Positions 34,908 through 45,300 of a stretch of 64,000 nucleotides of DNA are shown here, in pieces; the first letter of the stretch is position 1; the number at the start of each line of letters is the position of its first letter. A program made the translations under genes and the position numbers. Source of the stretch: Crocosphaera watsonii WH 8501 (lineage in GTDB: Bacteria > Cyanobacteriota > Cyanobacteriia > Cyanobacteriales > Microcystaceae); assembly GCF_000167195.1 (NCBI RefSeq), contig NZ_AADV02000003.1, positions 1-64,000 on the forward strand, in the 5' to 3' direction. The notes beneath the pieces were generated by a model. That model had not been told where the DNA came from, did no database searches, and saw nothing but the letters and a program-made list of their open reading frames with translations.

Positions 34908-37333
34908 TTACTTTTGCCTTTGCGAAGCGTGTGGGGATATATTACAGTTTACAAGTCTTTGCGTGAGAGACAAGAACCACGTCCAGCACCCCCCACCTAT
35001 CCACCAACCTGAACCACCAATTAGAGGGAGGTGTCCCACTGGTGTAGAATCTTGTAATTCAAAGATAAGGTCACTGTAATTCACATACCACCGTCCTTTT
35101 CTCCAACCGATGCGATCGCAAAACTTGTCCCAGATTTCTTTATTATAGTCTCTTGTTCCACCAAGTTCATCCATATAGATTTTTTTCTGGGCGCTGAAAC
35201 CAAATTTTCCCTTGCTGTATTTAACCCACAGTTGATCAAGGGTGCGTAAGTCGTCACAGGGGAAAGTATCAAAATCTTTGGTATCAAAAGATTCTCCTTC
35301 CTCTTTCCCAACGGTTTCAATCATTACGCGATAGGTTTCATAGTCAGCGTCTTTGAATTGCTGATTTTTGAGGAGTTGTTCTATTTTTTGGTAAAGGGCA
35401 TTTTTTACTGCGGTAGAGAGGGACTTTAATTTGACTTTGACTTCTACTTCGGGGTCAAGTTGACGAGTAGTTTCTCGGAAACACTGATAAGCTAACTGAG
35501 TAGCAGAATTGGTGTTCAGATTTAATAAATAACGAATAAAGTCAGTAGGATTTTTCAGTTGTGCAGCATAAAGAAGAATAGTATCTTGCCACCATTGTTC
35601 TTGATAATTGGCGTATAGTATTTGTTCTTGCTTAGTTCGTTTAATTTCAGCCGCTGCTAAATACTCTTGAAAATTTTTATGAGCAAATTCGTATTGATCA
35701 TCAATTTTCACGAGCAATTCACTTACTTCTTCAATTTTTTTGAGAAAGTTTGTAGCAGAAACTGATTCATCGATACAAGCAAGATAGTTTGTTAAATTTT
35801 CAAGCCGTAAATCAGGTTCAATTTTTGTTTGATTTTCCTCCATCATCAATAACGCCAATTGCTGTAAAACTTGTTGACTTTCTCCTGGTTCTAAGGGCAT
35901 TTCTACTTGTTTAGCTAGGGGTCTATTTCCTAGTTGTAAGCGAACAATAGAAAGAAACAAATCAGTCCGTCTAGATGGTAATTTTTCTTGTGGATAATTA
36001 GCATCTAAATTAACAATCATATTAAGAAGAAGAGGAATTGTTGCAAAGTCACTTAAAGGGTTAATTTCATTTTCAATAGGTTTAAGTTGTTGACTTAAAT
36101 GAGCAGCCTTTCGTTGCGCTTCATTGGGGTCTAGTTCTTGACTAATATGGCCTTCCCAACTTAAATACCATTTTTCAATAAAACGGTTTTGTAGGTCTTC
36201 ATTTAGAGGTTTGACAAATAAAGGAGTTTGGGGTTTATTTTCTCCTTGATATTGATGATAACCAGCGGGACGAGAGGTCAAAATAAAAAAAGAATTAGAA
36301 TACTTCTTGAGTTGTTGACTAATCCATTCACTGACGGATTTTTGCCATTCTTCTTTCACTTCATCAAAACCATCCAACATAACTAGCATTGTACCATCAT
36401 CTAAATGATTTTTAGCCCAATTAGGAGGTAATTTAAGACTGTCTCCACCAGCAAGACTAGGAAGATGATGCTTTTCAATCAGAGTTGGTAAATCGGGTGC
36501 TTTTTCATCAGCAATTAAGTCTTGCCATTTTCTTAGATAAAGCAACACAGGTAATAATTTTGGAGCATTATAAGCTTTTTGTTCATAGAGATTATTAGTT
36601 GTATAAATATAGGTAATATGACGAACTAAAGTAGTTTTTCCATATCCTCCTTTTGAAATAATTACTAAGGAGCGATAAAGGGGATTTTGTTGTGCTTTTC
36701 GTAGGATATACCAAATACTTAAATCCTTTTGTCTATCCTCATTTTGAGTTAAATTACGTCTCCAATTAAATCCTTGCAACACTGGTGGAGTAAGTCTTCC
36801 TTGAGAATCGGGAAATAAATTACCGCTTAATTCAAGTGGAACAAAAACGTCACTTAATTTAGGTTTAAAAGTATTGAGTCCTTCGGTTTTTAATTGTAAA
36901 CATTCCTTTCCTTGACATTTTAGATATTTCTTATCAGTTCCAGCTAATTGCCAGGTAATGGTTTCCGTAAAAGCTTTCCACATTTTTTTTGACAAGACAT
37001 CAAACTATCAACATCTTGCCGTCCTTTTTCTTTAAAGACTTCTCCTAATCGCTTGAGAAAACTTTCTGTATAGTTAGCCCAAATTACTGTAACTATCATA
37101 ACAGGAAAAGTAAGAACAGCCCTAAACCATTCTTGTTCAAATAAAGCGGAAATAAACGTTACACTACTACCACCTAATGGCATCCACTGAATGAAAACTT
37201 GGACTGATTTTTGGGGTATTTCTGCCAATAAATTACCGAGACTTTTGATAAATTTTTCTGCGTTTTATCGCTCTTGTGAGAGGGAATCTGATGATGTTTC
37301 TTTTTCTGGCTTATCTGGCTTTTCAGAAGTCAT
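34908..37333 (-). pseudogene. NACHT NTPase-GUN4 fusion with three lesions
   Basis: Start ATG at 37333 (MTSEKPDKPEKETSSDS), membrane segment ('WFRAVLTFPVMIVTVIWANYT'), NACHT NTPase with Walker A 'IISKGGYGKTTLVRH' and Walker B 'MLVMLDGFDEV', helical region, and a C-terminal GUN4 domain ('FPCDDLRTLDQLWVKYSKGKF', 'WVNYSDL'-like). Lesions: an in-frame TAA at 37265-37267; a frame change at an A8 tract (plus strand T8 at 36983-36990); and another at a G6 tract (34989-34994), after which the normal end (GRGSCLSRKDL, stop at 34949) is out of frame. GUN4 domains bind tetrapyrroles; NACHT proteins are STAND-type signal switches. Two of three lesions are in homopolymers, so slippage or sequence error should be considered. 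Confidence 0.85.
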
Positions 37334-37457
37334 AAACTATTCAAATATTTTGATTTTAGTATAAGTAATTCAAACACTATTAAATACCTAAACTAATTTA
37401 TCCGTAGGGAAATAATAGTATTTATTGATTGTCATTGCGAGGGAAGTTAATTACTAC

Positions 37458-37567
37458 TATAGCAATCAGTAATGATTTATGAGATTATCGAGTTTCTCCC
37501 TTATTAAGGGGGGTTAGGGGGGATCAGTTTCAACATTAATTCTCACAACTGAAACCTGATTGCTATA
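37458..37567. mobile_element. MITE-like element, copy B
   Basis: 110 bp bounded by tatagcaatcag and ctgattgctata, like copy A at 7055. It lacks the central C/G-rich insert of copy A (ccccctcccgttcccctcct), but shares the start (tatgagatt.tcgag) and the right part (gatcagtttcaacattaatt). Confidence 0.8.
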
Positions 37568-37669
37568 GAATTTGATTTTTATTCATTATATAGCACTACG
37601 CATTATGGTTAGGACGTTGATAAAATTGCACAACCCCGTAGGCCGATGCACTGCCCACCTTACCGGAAA

Positions 37670-39078
37670 ACTGGGTTTAAAGCCCCGTCCTTCTTGCTCC
37701 GTCCCTATGTCTGAGGGAACCTCAGACGGGGCGGTGCGCTTTTAGGACGGCTTTTTATGGCGTGAAATTGGTGTTGTCAATCTGACTTAGATGCGTTATG
37801 ATAGATTGCGTAGTAGGTCGACAACGCAAGATGTTTATCATTGAGTACAAGCTGAGAGGAAAACAACGCCAATATCAAGCCATTGATGAGGCAATTAAAA
37901 CGGTTCAATTCGTCCGTAATAAATGCCTTAGATACTGGGAAGATAACAAAGGTGTGGGTCAAAAGGATGTCTATAAATATGTCACTCAATTAAGAACTGA
38001 ATACCCTTTTGTCAAAGCTCTCAACTCTACTGCTTGTCAGCAAGCTTGCGAAAGAACCTGGACTGCAATTCTTAAATTCTACAATAACTGCAAAAATAAT
38101 ATTCCTGGAAAGAAAGGATACCCAAAATATTCTAAGCGTACTCGTTCTGTTGAATTTAAAAAGTCAGGGTGGAAACTTAATCGAGACACCAAGAGAATAA
38201 CTTTCACTGATGGCAAAAATATAGGGGAGTTAAAGTTAATAGGTAGTCGAGATTTGTTTTATTTCCAAGAGTGGCAAATTCAACGAGTTAGAATAGTTAG
38301 ACGTGCTGATGGATATTTTGTTCAGTTAATATTGAAGCTTGATGTTAGAGATATAACCCCACAATTAGAGCCTACTAAAAAATGTGTAGGTTTAGATATG
38401 GGGTTAAGATACCTTTATGCTGATAGCAACAATAATGTTGTAGAACCTCCTAAATATTATCGTAAAGCAGAAAAACGTATTAATAAACTCAATAGAAGAA
38501 AGTCTAAAAAGTTTAGGAAGGGACAAAAGCAGTCCAATAACTACACAAAAGCTAGAATAAAGTATGCCAAGGGACATTTAAAAGTAAGTAGGCAGCGAGA
38601 AGAGTTTGCTAAGAGACTAGCACTCCGTTTAATTCAGTCAAACGACTTGATAGCCTATGAAGATTTAAAAGTCAAAAACCTTGTACGTAACAAGAAACTA
38701 GCCAAGAGTATTAATGATGCTGGCTGGTCACAATTGAGAAAATGGATTGAGTATTTTGGGGGTAAATATGGTAGGTTAACTATTGCCGTTAATCCTGCAT
38801 ATACTAGTCAAGAATGCTTCAATTGTGGACAACTAATTAAAAAATCTCTATCAGTTAGAACTCATGTTTGTTCCTGTGGATACTCTGAAGATAGAGACAA
38901 AATGGCTGCATTAAATATACTCAAAAAAGCTACGATAGGGCATATCGGAAGCTGGTCGGAAGACCTAAACGCTTGGGGAGATTCGACCTCTGTTTTGGTT
39001 GGTAGCAATACCTGTCAAGGTAAGTTGAGTCAGTGAACCAAGAATCCACTCGCCTTTAGGCCGTGGAGTGTCAAAGTA
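37670..39078 (+). mobile_element. IS605-type element with tnpB only
   Basis: A left-end hairpin cluster (37680-37756: agcc..gtcct pairing with aggac.ggct; an inner ctgagg/cctcag stem), one tnpB gene and a right-end hairpin at about 39046-39070 (ccactcgcc / ggccgtgg followed by agtgtcaa). No tnpA, so it depends on a transposase in trans, possibly from the element at 439-861 if the ends are compatible. Confidence 0.75.
37831..39036 (+). CDS. tnpB: TnpB (IS605 OrfB)
   Basis: About 401 residues from the ATG at 37831 (MFIIEYKLRGKQ); an upstream ATG at 37798 reads through the left end and is rejected. RuvC residues: D in 'VGLDMGLRYLY', E in 'IAYEDLKVKNL', D in 'YSEDRDKMAALNIL'. The last motif has Met where most TnpB proteins have Asn (DRD-x-N-AA). 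Zinc ribbon: CFNC ... CSC, the second half being CxC rather than CxxC. Otherwise complete. It is only distantly related to the tnpB at 887. Confidence 0.9.
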   Translation: MFIIEYKLRGKQRQYQAIDEAIKTVQFVRNKCLRYWEDNKGVGQKDVYKYVTQLRTEYPFVKALNSTACQQACERTWTAILKFYNNCKNNIPGKKGYPKYSKRTRSVEFKKSGWKLNRDTKRITFTDGKNIGELKLIGSRDLFYFQEWQIQRVRIVRRADGYFVQLILKLDVRDITPQLEPTKKCVGLDMGLRYLYADSNNNVVEPPKYYRKAEKRINKLNRRKSKKFRKGQKQSNNYTKARIKYAKGHLKVSRQREEFAKRLALRLIQSNDLIAYEDLKVKNLVRNKKLAKSINDAGWSQLRKWIEYFGGKYGRLTIAVNPAYTSQECFNCGQLIKKSLSVRTHVCSCGYSEDRDKMAALNILKKATIGHIGSWSEDLNAWGDSTSVLVGSNTCQGKLSQ

Positions 39079-39127
39079 ATGCGCTCTAGCAAACTATAAT
39101 TTTTTGAGTAATTGCTATAATTTTTTT

Positions 39128-39187
39128 ATGCCATAACGCACCAAAATCCTGGTTTTTGGTGTATTACGCTACGCTAATACACCCTAC
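39128..39187. repeat. Dispersed hairpin repeat
   Basis: aacgcaccaaaa and ttttggtgtatt form a stem around tcctgg, followed by gctacgctaatacacccta. A cyanobacterial intergenic repeat. Nothing else is recognised between tnpB and 39318. Confidence 0.5.
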
Positions 39188-39317
39188 AACTTAGTGCGAT
39201 CGCCTCTCCGACGAATAAAAAGGCGATCGTTTGATAACCTGAGCTATGATGATAATAGAATAGGTTACTTTAAGATGACCTTTATTTTCCTTGCTTTTTT
39301 TGAGGAGGGAGTTGACC

Positions 39318-39500
39318 ATGTTAGACCATAATAATCATTATTTCACGATATTCTTTCATTATCTCTTCTATTTAATTTTAGTGGGATTGCTCAGTTTTAG
39401 CCTGACTTACTTTATTAATAATGATCAAGATAGTGAAGCAAAAGGCAATCTAGAAAAAACAGCTAGTTTTGTCCTAAAACAGGCACAAAACTCTCGGTAA
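39318..39500 (+). CDS. Small single-span membrane protein
   Basis: 60 residues from MLDHNNHYFTIF (ATG 39318, with GAGGAGGG at 39302-39309 as a good ribosome binding site). One membrane helix (FFHYLFYLILVGLLSFSLTYF) and a charged tail (NNDQDSEAKGNLEKTASF). No recognised family. The good ribosome binding site is the main evidence that it is real. Confidence 0.55.
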   Translation: MLDHNNHYFTIFFHYLFYLILVGLLSFSLTYFINNDQDSEAKGNLEKTASFVLKQAQNSR

Positions 39501-39511
39501 TGATTTATTTT

Positions 39512-39562
39512 TTCAAAACTGGTAACTGGTAACTGTTAACTGGTAACTGGTAACTCCTAACT
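39512..39562. repeat. Heptamer repeat tract (aactggt)
   Basis: Repeated aactggt/aactgtt/aactcct units in tandem between the small membrane protein and ftsW. Short tandem heptamers are common in cyanobacterial spacers. Confidence 0.7.
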
Positions 39563-39563
39563 G

Positions 39564-40724
39564 TTAACCCTTAACTGTCTTTTTCAAGGGAAGAATGTCT
39601 GCTTCATTGCTTTCTCTAGCCACTCGTATTAATAAGGCTGCTAAGGTTAAACTAGCTAAGGTAGAACTTCCCCCATAACTCCACAAGGGAAATGGTAAAC
39701 CAGTGGTAGGTAAACCACCCGTCGCAACACCAATATTTAACAAAGCTTGTCCCACCATCATCACCATCACACCAATAGCAATTAAACGTTTCACCCGATG
39801 CAAACAGTTAACGGCAACCCTCAAGGCAAAAGTAGAATAGGTAAACAATAATAACAGTAAAATAATGCTACCCACAAAGCCAAATTCTTCGGCATAAACA
39901 GAGAAAATAAAATCAGTGTATTGAATGGGTAGATAAAACAGTTTCTGTACAGACTGGCCATAACCAACCCCAAAAGTTCCCCCCGATCCCACTGCCATTA
40001 AACTTTGTACCAACTGATAACCGTTACCCAAAGGATCAGCCCAAGGATCGAGAAAAGCGGTGATCCGTTTACGCTGATACTCCCGTAAACTGATACTGAC
40101 AAAAGCTGTTAATAAACCTCCTAAAGCAGTGGTGGTTAAATACATGGAAGGAATACCCGAAGCTAATGCAATTAACCATAAACTCATGCCACATAAAGCA
40201 GTGGTACTTAAATTGGGTTGTAATAAAATACAGGCTAAAATTACCCCAAAAATTCCCACCCATTGCAGTCTCACTCGCCAAGGATGACGTTCCCAAAAGC
40301 CAAAAATATAGGCACTTTGTATTACTAAACAAGGTTTCATCAGTTCTGAGGGTTGGACTAAAACAGGGCCTAGTTTAATCCAACGGGTGGCCCCATAAAC
40401 TTCGTGCCCTAACCCTGGAACTAAGGTAGCTAAAATTAACCCTAAAAAGAAATAAATACCAAAAGGGGCTAATCTGATGAAGTATTGTAGGGGCGATCGC
40501 ACAATCACATTGAACCCTTGTAACCCGATCCAGATCCAAATGCTTTGACGGATCATATAATACCAACCGTTGCCAGTTTCTGCTAAAGCAACGGGATAAG
40601 AAGCGGAAAATAAGGTAATTAATCCGAGAGATAGCCAAAGAAAGGTTAACCAACGCAAAAAACGCGCTTGTGCAGACCATTTCTCTACAGTGGGATCGAA
40701 AATAGGGATAATATAGCTAAGCAT
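39564..40724 (-). CDS. ftsW: Peptidoglycan glycosyltransferase FtsW
   Basis: About 386 residues (MLSYIIPIFDP), SEDS family with about ten membrane helices. Landmarks: 'GATRWIKLGPVLVQPSELMK', 'NGYQLVQSLMAVGSGGTFGVGYGQS', 'TDFIFSVYAEEFG' and 'GLPFPLWSYGGSS'. It polymerises lipid II at the septum with a class B PBP. Monocistronic here. Confidence 0.93.
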   Translation of the reverse strand: MLSYIIPIFDPTVEKWSAQARFLRWLTFLWLSLGLITLFSASYPVALAETGNGWYYMIRQSIWIWIGLQGFNVIVRSPLQYFIRLAPFGIYFFLGLILATLVPGLGHEVYGATRWIKLGPVLVQPSELMKPCLVIQSAYIFGFWERHPWRVRLQWVGIFGVILACILLQPNLSTTALCGMSLWLIALASGIPSMYLTTTALGGLLTAFVSISLREYQRKRITAFLDPWADPLGNGYQLVQSLMAVGSGGTFGVGYGQSVQKLFYLPIQYTDFIFSVYAEEFGFVGSIILLLLLFTYSTFALRVAVNCLHRVKRLIAIGVMVMMVGQALLNIGVATGGLPTTGLPFPLWSYGGSSTLASLTLAALLIRVARESNEADILPLKKTVKG

Positions 40725-40799
40725 TATCAACCAAATCAGAAGTAAGAGGAGAAAAGTTTTTGGTCTAATCCACCGAATACCCTGATGTTCAAAGCTGTC

Positions 40800-41198
40800 T
40801 TATTGTTCCATTTTCTTAATTAATTCCGTAACTTTTACCTTAATTTCATCTCGAACACGGTAAAATGTTTCTATCGGTTGTCCATCGGGATCATCTAATT
40901 CCCAATCCTCAAAAATATCCCTTAACACCCATTCTTGAGGTAAGTTAACCCCACAACCACACAAAGAAATCACTGCATTATAACTATCTGCATCAAAATC
41001 ACTTAAACCATCGGAAGTTTGATCAGTAATATTAATTCCTATTTCCTCCATAACTTGAATAGCAACTGGATGAACTCGACTTGCTTGTAAACCTGAACTG
41101 GTGACTTCAATTTTGCCCTTTCCTAAAGTCTTAGCGAACCCTTCTGCCATCTGGGAACGGCAAGAGTTACGTTTACAAAAAAACATAACTTTTTTCAT
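40800..41198 (-). CDS. arsC: Arsenate reductase ArsC (glutaredoxin-linked, LMW-PTP fold)
   Basis: 132 residues. The phosphatase-type loop '[11 protein letters not shown]' carries the C-x5-R nucleophile motif, and '[10 protein letters not shown]' supplies further cysteines, as in the Synechocystis-type ArsC that uses glutathione/glutaredoxin. It reduces arsenate to arsenite for export by Acr3. Its start overlaps the arsH stop by 4 bp (ATGA), making it the last gene of acr3-arsH-arsC. Confidence 0.95.
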   Translation of the reverse strand: MKKVMFFCKRNSCRSQMAEGFAKTLGKGKIEVTSSGLQASRVHPVAIQVMEEIGINITDQTSDGLSDFDADSYNAVISLCGCGVNLPQEWVLRDIFEDWELDDPDGQPIETFYRVRDEIKVKVTELIKKMEQ

Positions 41199-41824
41199 GA
41201 TTTTTCCTTTAATTTTAGTTGTTTCTCTTGACGTTCACTATAACGATCTGTTAGATAATCTACCTTATCTCTTAACAATAAAGTAAATTTATATAATTCC
41301 TCCATGACATCAATAACTCGGTCACGATAAGCAGAGTCTTTCATAGTTCCGTCTTCATGAAATTCCTGATAAGCTTTAGCAACTGAGGATTGATTAGGAA
41401 TAGTAAACATTCTCATCCATCGCCCCAAAATTCTCAGGGTGTTAACCGCATTAAAAGATTGAGAACCCCCACTTACTTGCATCACAGCTAAGGTTTTTCC
41501 TTGTGTGGGACGAACAGAACCAATATTTAAGGGTATCCAATCAATTTGATTCTTTAATATCCCCGTTACATTACCGTGCATTTCTGGAGATGACTAAACT
41601 TGTCCTTCTGACCATTGACTTAGTTCTCTTAGTTCTTGTACTTTAGGATGAGACTCTTCCACTTGTCCCCTCAAGGGTAAGTCATGGGGATGAAAAAATT
41701 TAACTTCTGCCCCCATTTCTTCAATAATTATTGCTGCTTCTTCCGCTAATAAGCGACTATAAGAACGCTCTCTTAATGAACCGTGCAAAAATAAAATACG
41801 GGGTTTATGTTCAAAATTACTCAT
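41195..41824 (-). pseudogene. arsH: ArsH (NADPH-dependent FMN reductase) with nonsense codon
   Basis: A single frame of 209 codons: '[21 protein letters not shown]' (FMN-binding GSLRERS), then '[20 protein letters not shown]', then '[23 protein letters not shown]'. The Trp normally before (C/S)SPE is TAG at 41594-41596. Everything else looks normal, so the mutation is recent or the TAG is read through. ArsH is a flavoprotein giving resistance to organoarsenicals. The mutation lies in the second gene of a translationally coupled operon and might reduce arsC expression. Confidence 0.9.
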
Positions 41825-41883
41825 GGAAGTTGTTACTTATTTCTAGTGCAAAGAATCAATACAATGGGGATCTAGTAACGTTG

Positions 41884-42993
41884 CTATCTCTGGATTTCTA
41901 CGAAACCTATCAGCGGTTTTTTACAGACTTCAACTAACATTAACATCACAGGAACTTCAATCAAAACTCCCACAACTGTTGCTAAAGCTGCCCCAGAATT
42001 TAACCCAAATAACATGACTGCTGTAGCAATCGCAACCTCAAAATGATTACTGGCACCAATTAATGCCGCCGGGGCTGCATCTTCGTAGGTTAAGTTTAGT
42101 TTTAAACCAGCAACATAGGCAATTAAAAAGATAAAGTTAGTCTGAATAAATAGGGGAAGCGCAATTAAGAGAATGTGCAGAGGATTATTAACAATTAATT
42201 CTCCTTTGAATGCGAAAAGCAAGACCAATGTTAGTAATAAAGCAGTGACAGAAATAGGACTTAGATAGTGCAAGAATTTACGCTCAAACCACTCTTTTCC
42301 TTTATGTTTAAAAATCCAATAACGGCTATAAATTCCAACCGCTAACGGTAAACCAACATAGATTAACACTGAGAAAACAATGGTTTGCCAGGGAACTACT
42401 AAATTGTTAGCAGAAAGTAGCCATTTTCCTAGCGGTGCATAAAGAAATAACATCGCTAATGAGTTAACCGCAACCATCACCAAAGTATGACCTTGATTAC
42501 TATAAGAAAGATAGCCCCACATCAGTACCATAGCGGTACAAGGTGCAATTCCTAATAAAATACAACCAGCAATATAAGAGTTTGCTAAGGTAACTTCCGA
42601 ACCTCTAATTATCTCTGTTGCACTTAACATTGGTGCAAACAAATAACCTAGAAAAAACTGAGCAAACACCACCATTGTAAACGGTTTAATTAACCAATTA
42701 ATGACCAAAGTTAAGATAACAGGTTTTGGCGTTTTTGCTGCTTGCACTGCTTGAGAAAAATCAATTTTTACCATGATGGGATACATCATGAAAAATAAGC
42801 AAATAGCAATAGGAATGGAGACATTATAAACACTCATTGCGTCTAATGTCTCGGCCACACTAGGAAAACTTCTTCCTAACACAATACCGACAATAATACA
42901 GACAAATACCCACAAGGTTAGGTATTTTTCAAAAATGTTGAGACTTCCCCCTGCTTTTACAGCTTTGGGATTAATGCGAGTACGAGTGGTCAT
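41884..42993 (-). CDS. acr3: Arsenite efflux transporter Acr3
   Basis: 369 residues from [15 protein letters not shown]; a longer frame to 43077 would read through the operator and is rejected. Ten predicted helices; Acr3 landmarks '[15 protein letters not shown]', the conserved Cys in '[12 protein letters not shown]' and '[17 protein letters not shown]'. It exports arsenite. First gene of acr3-arsH-arsC; arsR is not in the window, as in Synechocystis where it is unlinked. Confidence 0.95.
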   Translation of the reverse strand: MTTRTRINPKAVKAGGSLNIFEKYLTLWVFVCIIVGIVLGRSFPSVAETLDAMSVYNVSIPIAICLFFMMYPIMVKIDFSQAVQAAKTPKPVILTLVINWLIKPFTMVVFAQFFLGYLFAPMLSATEIIRGSEVTLANSYIAGCILLGIAPCTAMVLMWGYLSYSNQGHTLVMVAVNSLAMLFLYAPLGKWLLSANNLVVPWQTIVFSVLIYVGLPLAVGIYSRYWIFKHKGKEWFERKFLHYLSPISVTALLLTLVLLFAFKGELIVNNPLHILLIALPLFIQTNFIFLIAYVAGLKLNLTYEDAAPAALIGASNHFEVAIATAVMLFGLNSGAALATVVGVLIEVPVMLMLVEVCKKPLIGFVEIQR

Positions 42994-43000
42994 AGAACAT

Positions 43001-43045
43001 ATCAAAATTATTTGATATATTAACGTTACATCAAAATTATTTGAT
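43001..43045. promoter_or_regulatory. Two ArsR/SmtB-type operators upstream of acr3
   Basis: The 16-bp palindrome-like ATCAAAATTATTTGAT occurs twice exactly (43001-43016 and 43030-43045), 29 bp apart, just upstream of the acr3 start. ATCAA-N6-TTGAT-type sites are typical for ArsR repressors of cyanobacterial ars operons. Confidence 0.82.
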
Positions 43046-43240
43046 ATGTCAACGCCGATAAGTATCCCAGTATACAATCAGCAAAGTTTGTACCCTTATG
43101 GAAGTGTGGGGAGCAAAATATTAATATAGGTCCTATAATTTAATAAATTTAAAGATAATCTAAAGAAAAATAGATTATCTTTAATTACAATGTATGGTTG
43201 TCAATTGTTAACGATTATCAATCATAAAAAGGAGTCTAAA

Positions 43241-43303
43241 ATGGCATCCACATTAATTGAAGCAAAGATAGTTCCTGGTCAAGTCTACTCAGAGAATGGA
43301 TTG
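43241..43303 (+). pseudogene. 5' remnant of an unknown gene
   Basis: ATG 43241 preceded by AAAGGAG (43228-43234) starts a frame of about 21 codons (MASTLIEAKIVPGQVYSENG) that stops in the end of the IS1380 element. It is likely the first part of an interrupted gene; family unknown. Confidence 0.5.
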
Positions 43304-45299
43304 CCCGGATTTCTCACAAATTAATTTGAAAGCCCAATCCAGAGATGAAAAATGATAATTTTTAGGACTAATAGAAATTTTGAATATAGATGAATAAAAA
43401 AATTGACTTTGATTATCCAAAAATTGAGTTTAAGAGGGAATAATTATATTAACTTTTGATTTTCTCCACGATAAATAAGACTAAATGAAAGTATCAGTCA
43501 GTCAACAACTTATGATAGATATCTTTTTTAAAAAACAACTTATTCTACTTATCCAGTATTAGGAATAGTTTTAATTCTTTTGTTAGCAATAGACAAAATA
43601 TCTTGATAAGGACAAGCACTAGCTATAGCGATAATAATTCTTCTACAACTAATCTTTATTCTGGCTCCCAACTTAAGAAGATTTAGACGTATTCTTCCCA
43701 CAGTTGCTTTAGCCAATGAAGTTTTTTTTAAACAGTGTTGACGAAAAGCATTTATGAGAACATAAGCCCAGGAATGTATCCATAATCTTAGTTGATTACT
43801 TTGAAATGTTTGAGTTGAAGTTCTATGAGCTAACAAGTCTAATTGTTGTTCTTTAATCCGATTTTCCATCTCGCCTCTCGGACAGTATTTTTTTGTATAA
43901 AGTTTTGAGGGTGGAATTTTTGAAGCGGGCAAAGATGTCACCACATGGCGCATTTTTAAGCCATCACTTCCATAACAAACTTTTGTCACTACTCTTCTTT
44001 GACAACTCCATGACTTTTCTGTTTTATAACGAATAGAGCGATACCAAGTAGAAATTGGTACTAATTTTTTAACTTCTTCTAAATCTTCTTTTTTCTGAAA
44101 TAAACTATCCATTAATTCAGTTATTGGAGCTAGTTTTTTTTCATATTCATGTTTGGCTTTTTCAATTACATCATCCGCTCGTAACTTAAGAACGCCATTT
44201 GTTCCCATAGCTATAACATAATCAACTAAAGGCTGATTTTCACAAAAATAGAAGATTTATTCACGGGCATAGGCACTATCACCCCTAAATAGGATATGAG
44301 TCTCTGACCATTTTTCTCTAATTAGTCCGATAATTCTTTGTAATTCGTCTAAGGCTCCATCGGCTGGATCTACATTAGATGAACGAAGTTTAGCAACTAA
44401 TAAATGATGCCCACAGAAAATATATAAAGGAGCATAACATACTCCGTGATAATAACTATTAAAAAATGCCCCTTCTTGATTACCATGTACTTGGTCATCC
44501 GTGACATCCATATCTAATATAATACTTAAGGGAGGTTTTTTATAAGACTCTAAACAAAATTCGACAAAAGATTTTTCAATGGCTTCAAAGTTGGGTTCTA
44601 TTTTATGATAACGACTCGTTTTTTGGTCGAGAATAGTCTCAGGACAATATTCCAATCTATTAATTGTACTTTTTCCAGCTAACCATCCCTTTTTATCTTC
44701 AAGTTCATTAAGCTTTTCTAAAGCGATCTTAAGGGCAGGATCGTGACGTAATTTATCATGGTCATTGACATCTTCATAGCCTAAAATAATTCCATAAAGC
44801 CTTTGTGCTAATAACTCATGAACGGAATGATCTACATAAGATTGATGACGATGATCTTGAAAACAGTTACCAAACTTCTCCGTAATTCCCAGTTTTTTAT
44901 CCAACTCAGCTATCCAGACAATCCCCGCATCTGAAGTGATTAGTCCCCCATCAAAATTAGCGATTATTTCTTTTCCTTTCTGTTTACTAAAGTTGATTAC
45001 TTGACGAGGGGTTCGGGGATGACTGGGACTCATTAAATCAGTTTAAGGTAAATTGCTTTAATAATTAAATTATAGCATATTTTATTCTAACAATCTAGTA
45101 CTATTAGAGATTTTATTAATAATTTTTTTGAAAAAATGAGTGATTGATTTATCTTTTCATCTTTGTCTAATTCGGGTTGATTTTAACTTAAAATCTGACA
45201 ACAGACTGTTGGTTGGGGAAATCTGCGATCGCTCTGTTCAAACCCACTTCCTGTAAGGCTTCTGTGTTTGGCGATCGCAGATTTTGTGAGAAATTCGGG
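43304..45299 (-). mobile_element. IS1380-family element
   Basis: Ends cccggatttctcacaaa (43304) and tttgtgagaaattcggg (to 45299) are near-perfect inverted repeats typical of IS1380. One transposase gene, broken. No clear target duplication is visible (left flank gattg, right flank agtag), so deletion or recombination may have altered one side. Confidence 0.82.
43549..45033 (-). pseudogene. IS1380 transposase with nonsense codon
   Basis: 494 codons in one frame. N-terminal half: 'ANFDGGLITSDAGIVWIAEL', 'DHSVHELLAQRLYGIILGYEDVNDHD', 'SIILDMDVTDDQVHGNQEGAFF', 'HILFRGDSAYARE'; then TAA at 44257-44259; then 'IFYFCENQPLVDYVIAMGTNG' and the rest. The pattern is standard for IS1380 DDE enzymes; a GAA-to-TAA change would explain the stop. 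Confidence 0.88.
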
Positions 45300-45300
45300 A

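Noticed and set aside
41884-43077. Longer acr3 start at 43077
   Set aside because: The extra 28 codons read through both operator palindromes; ATG 42993 gives the normal Acr3 length.
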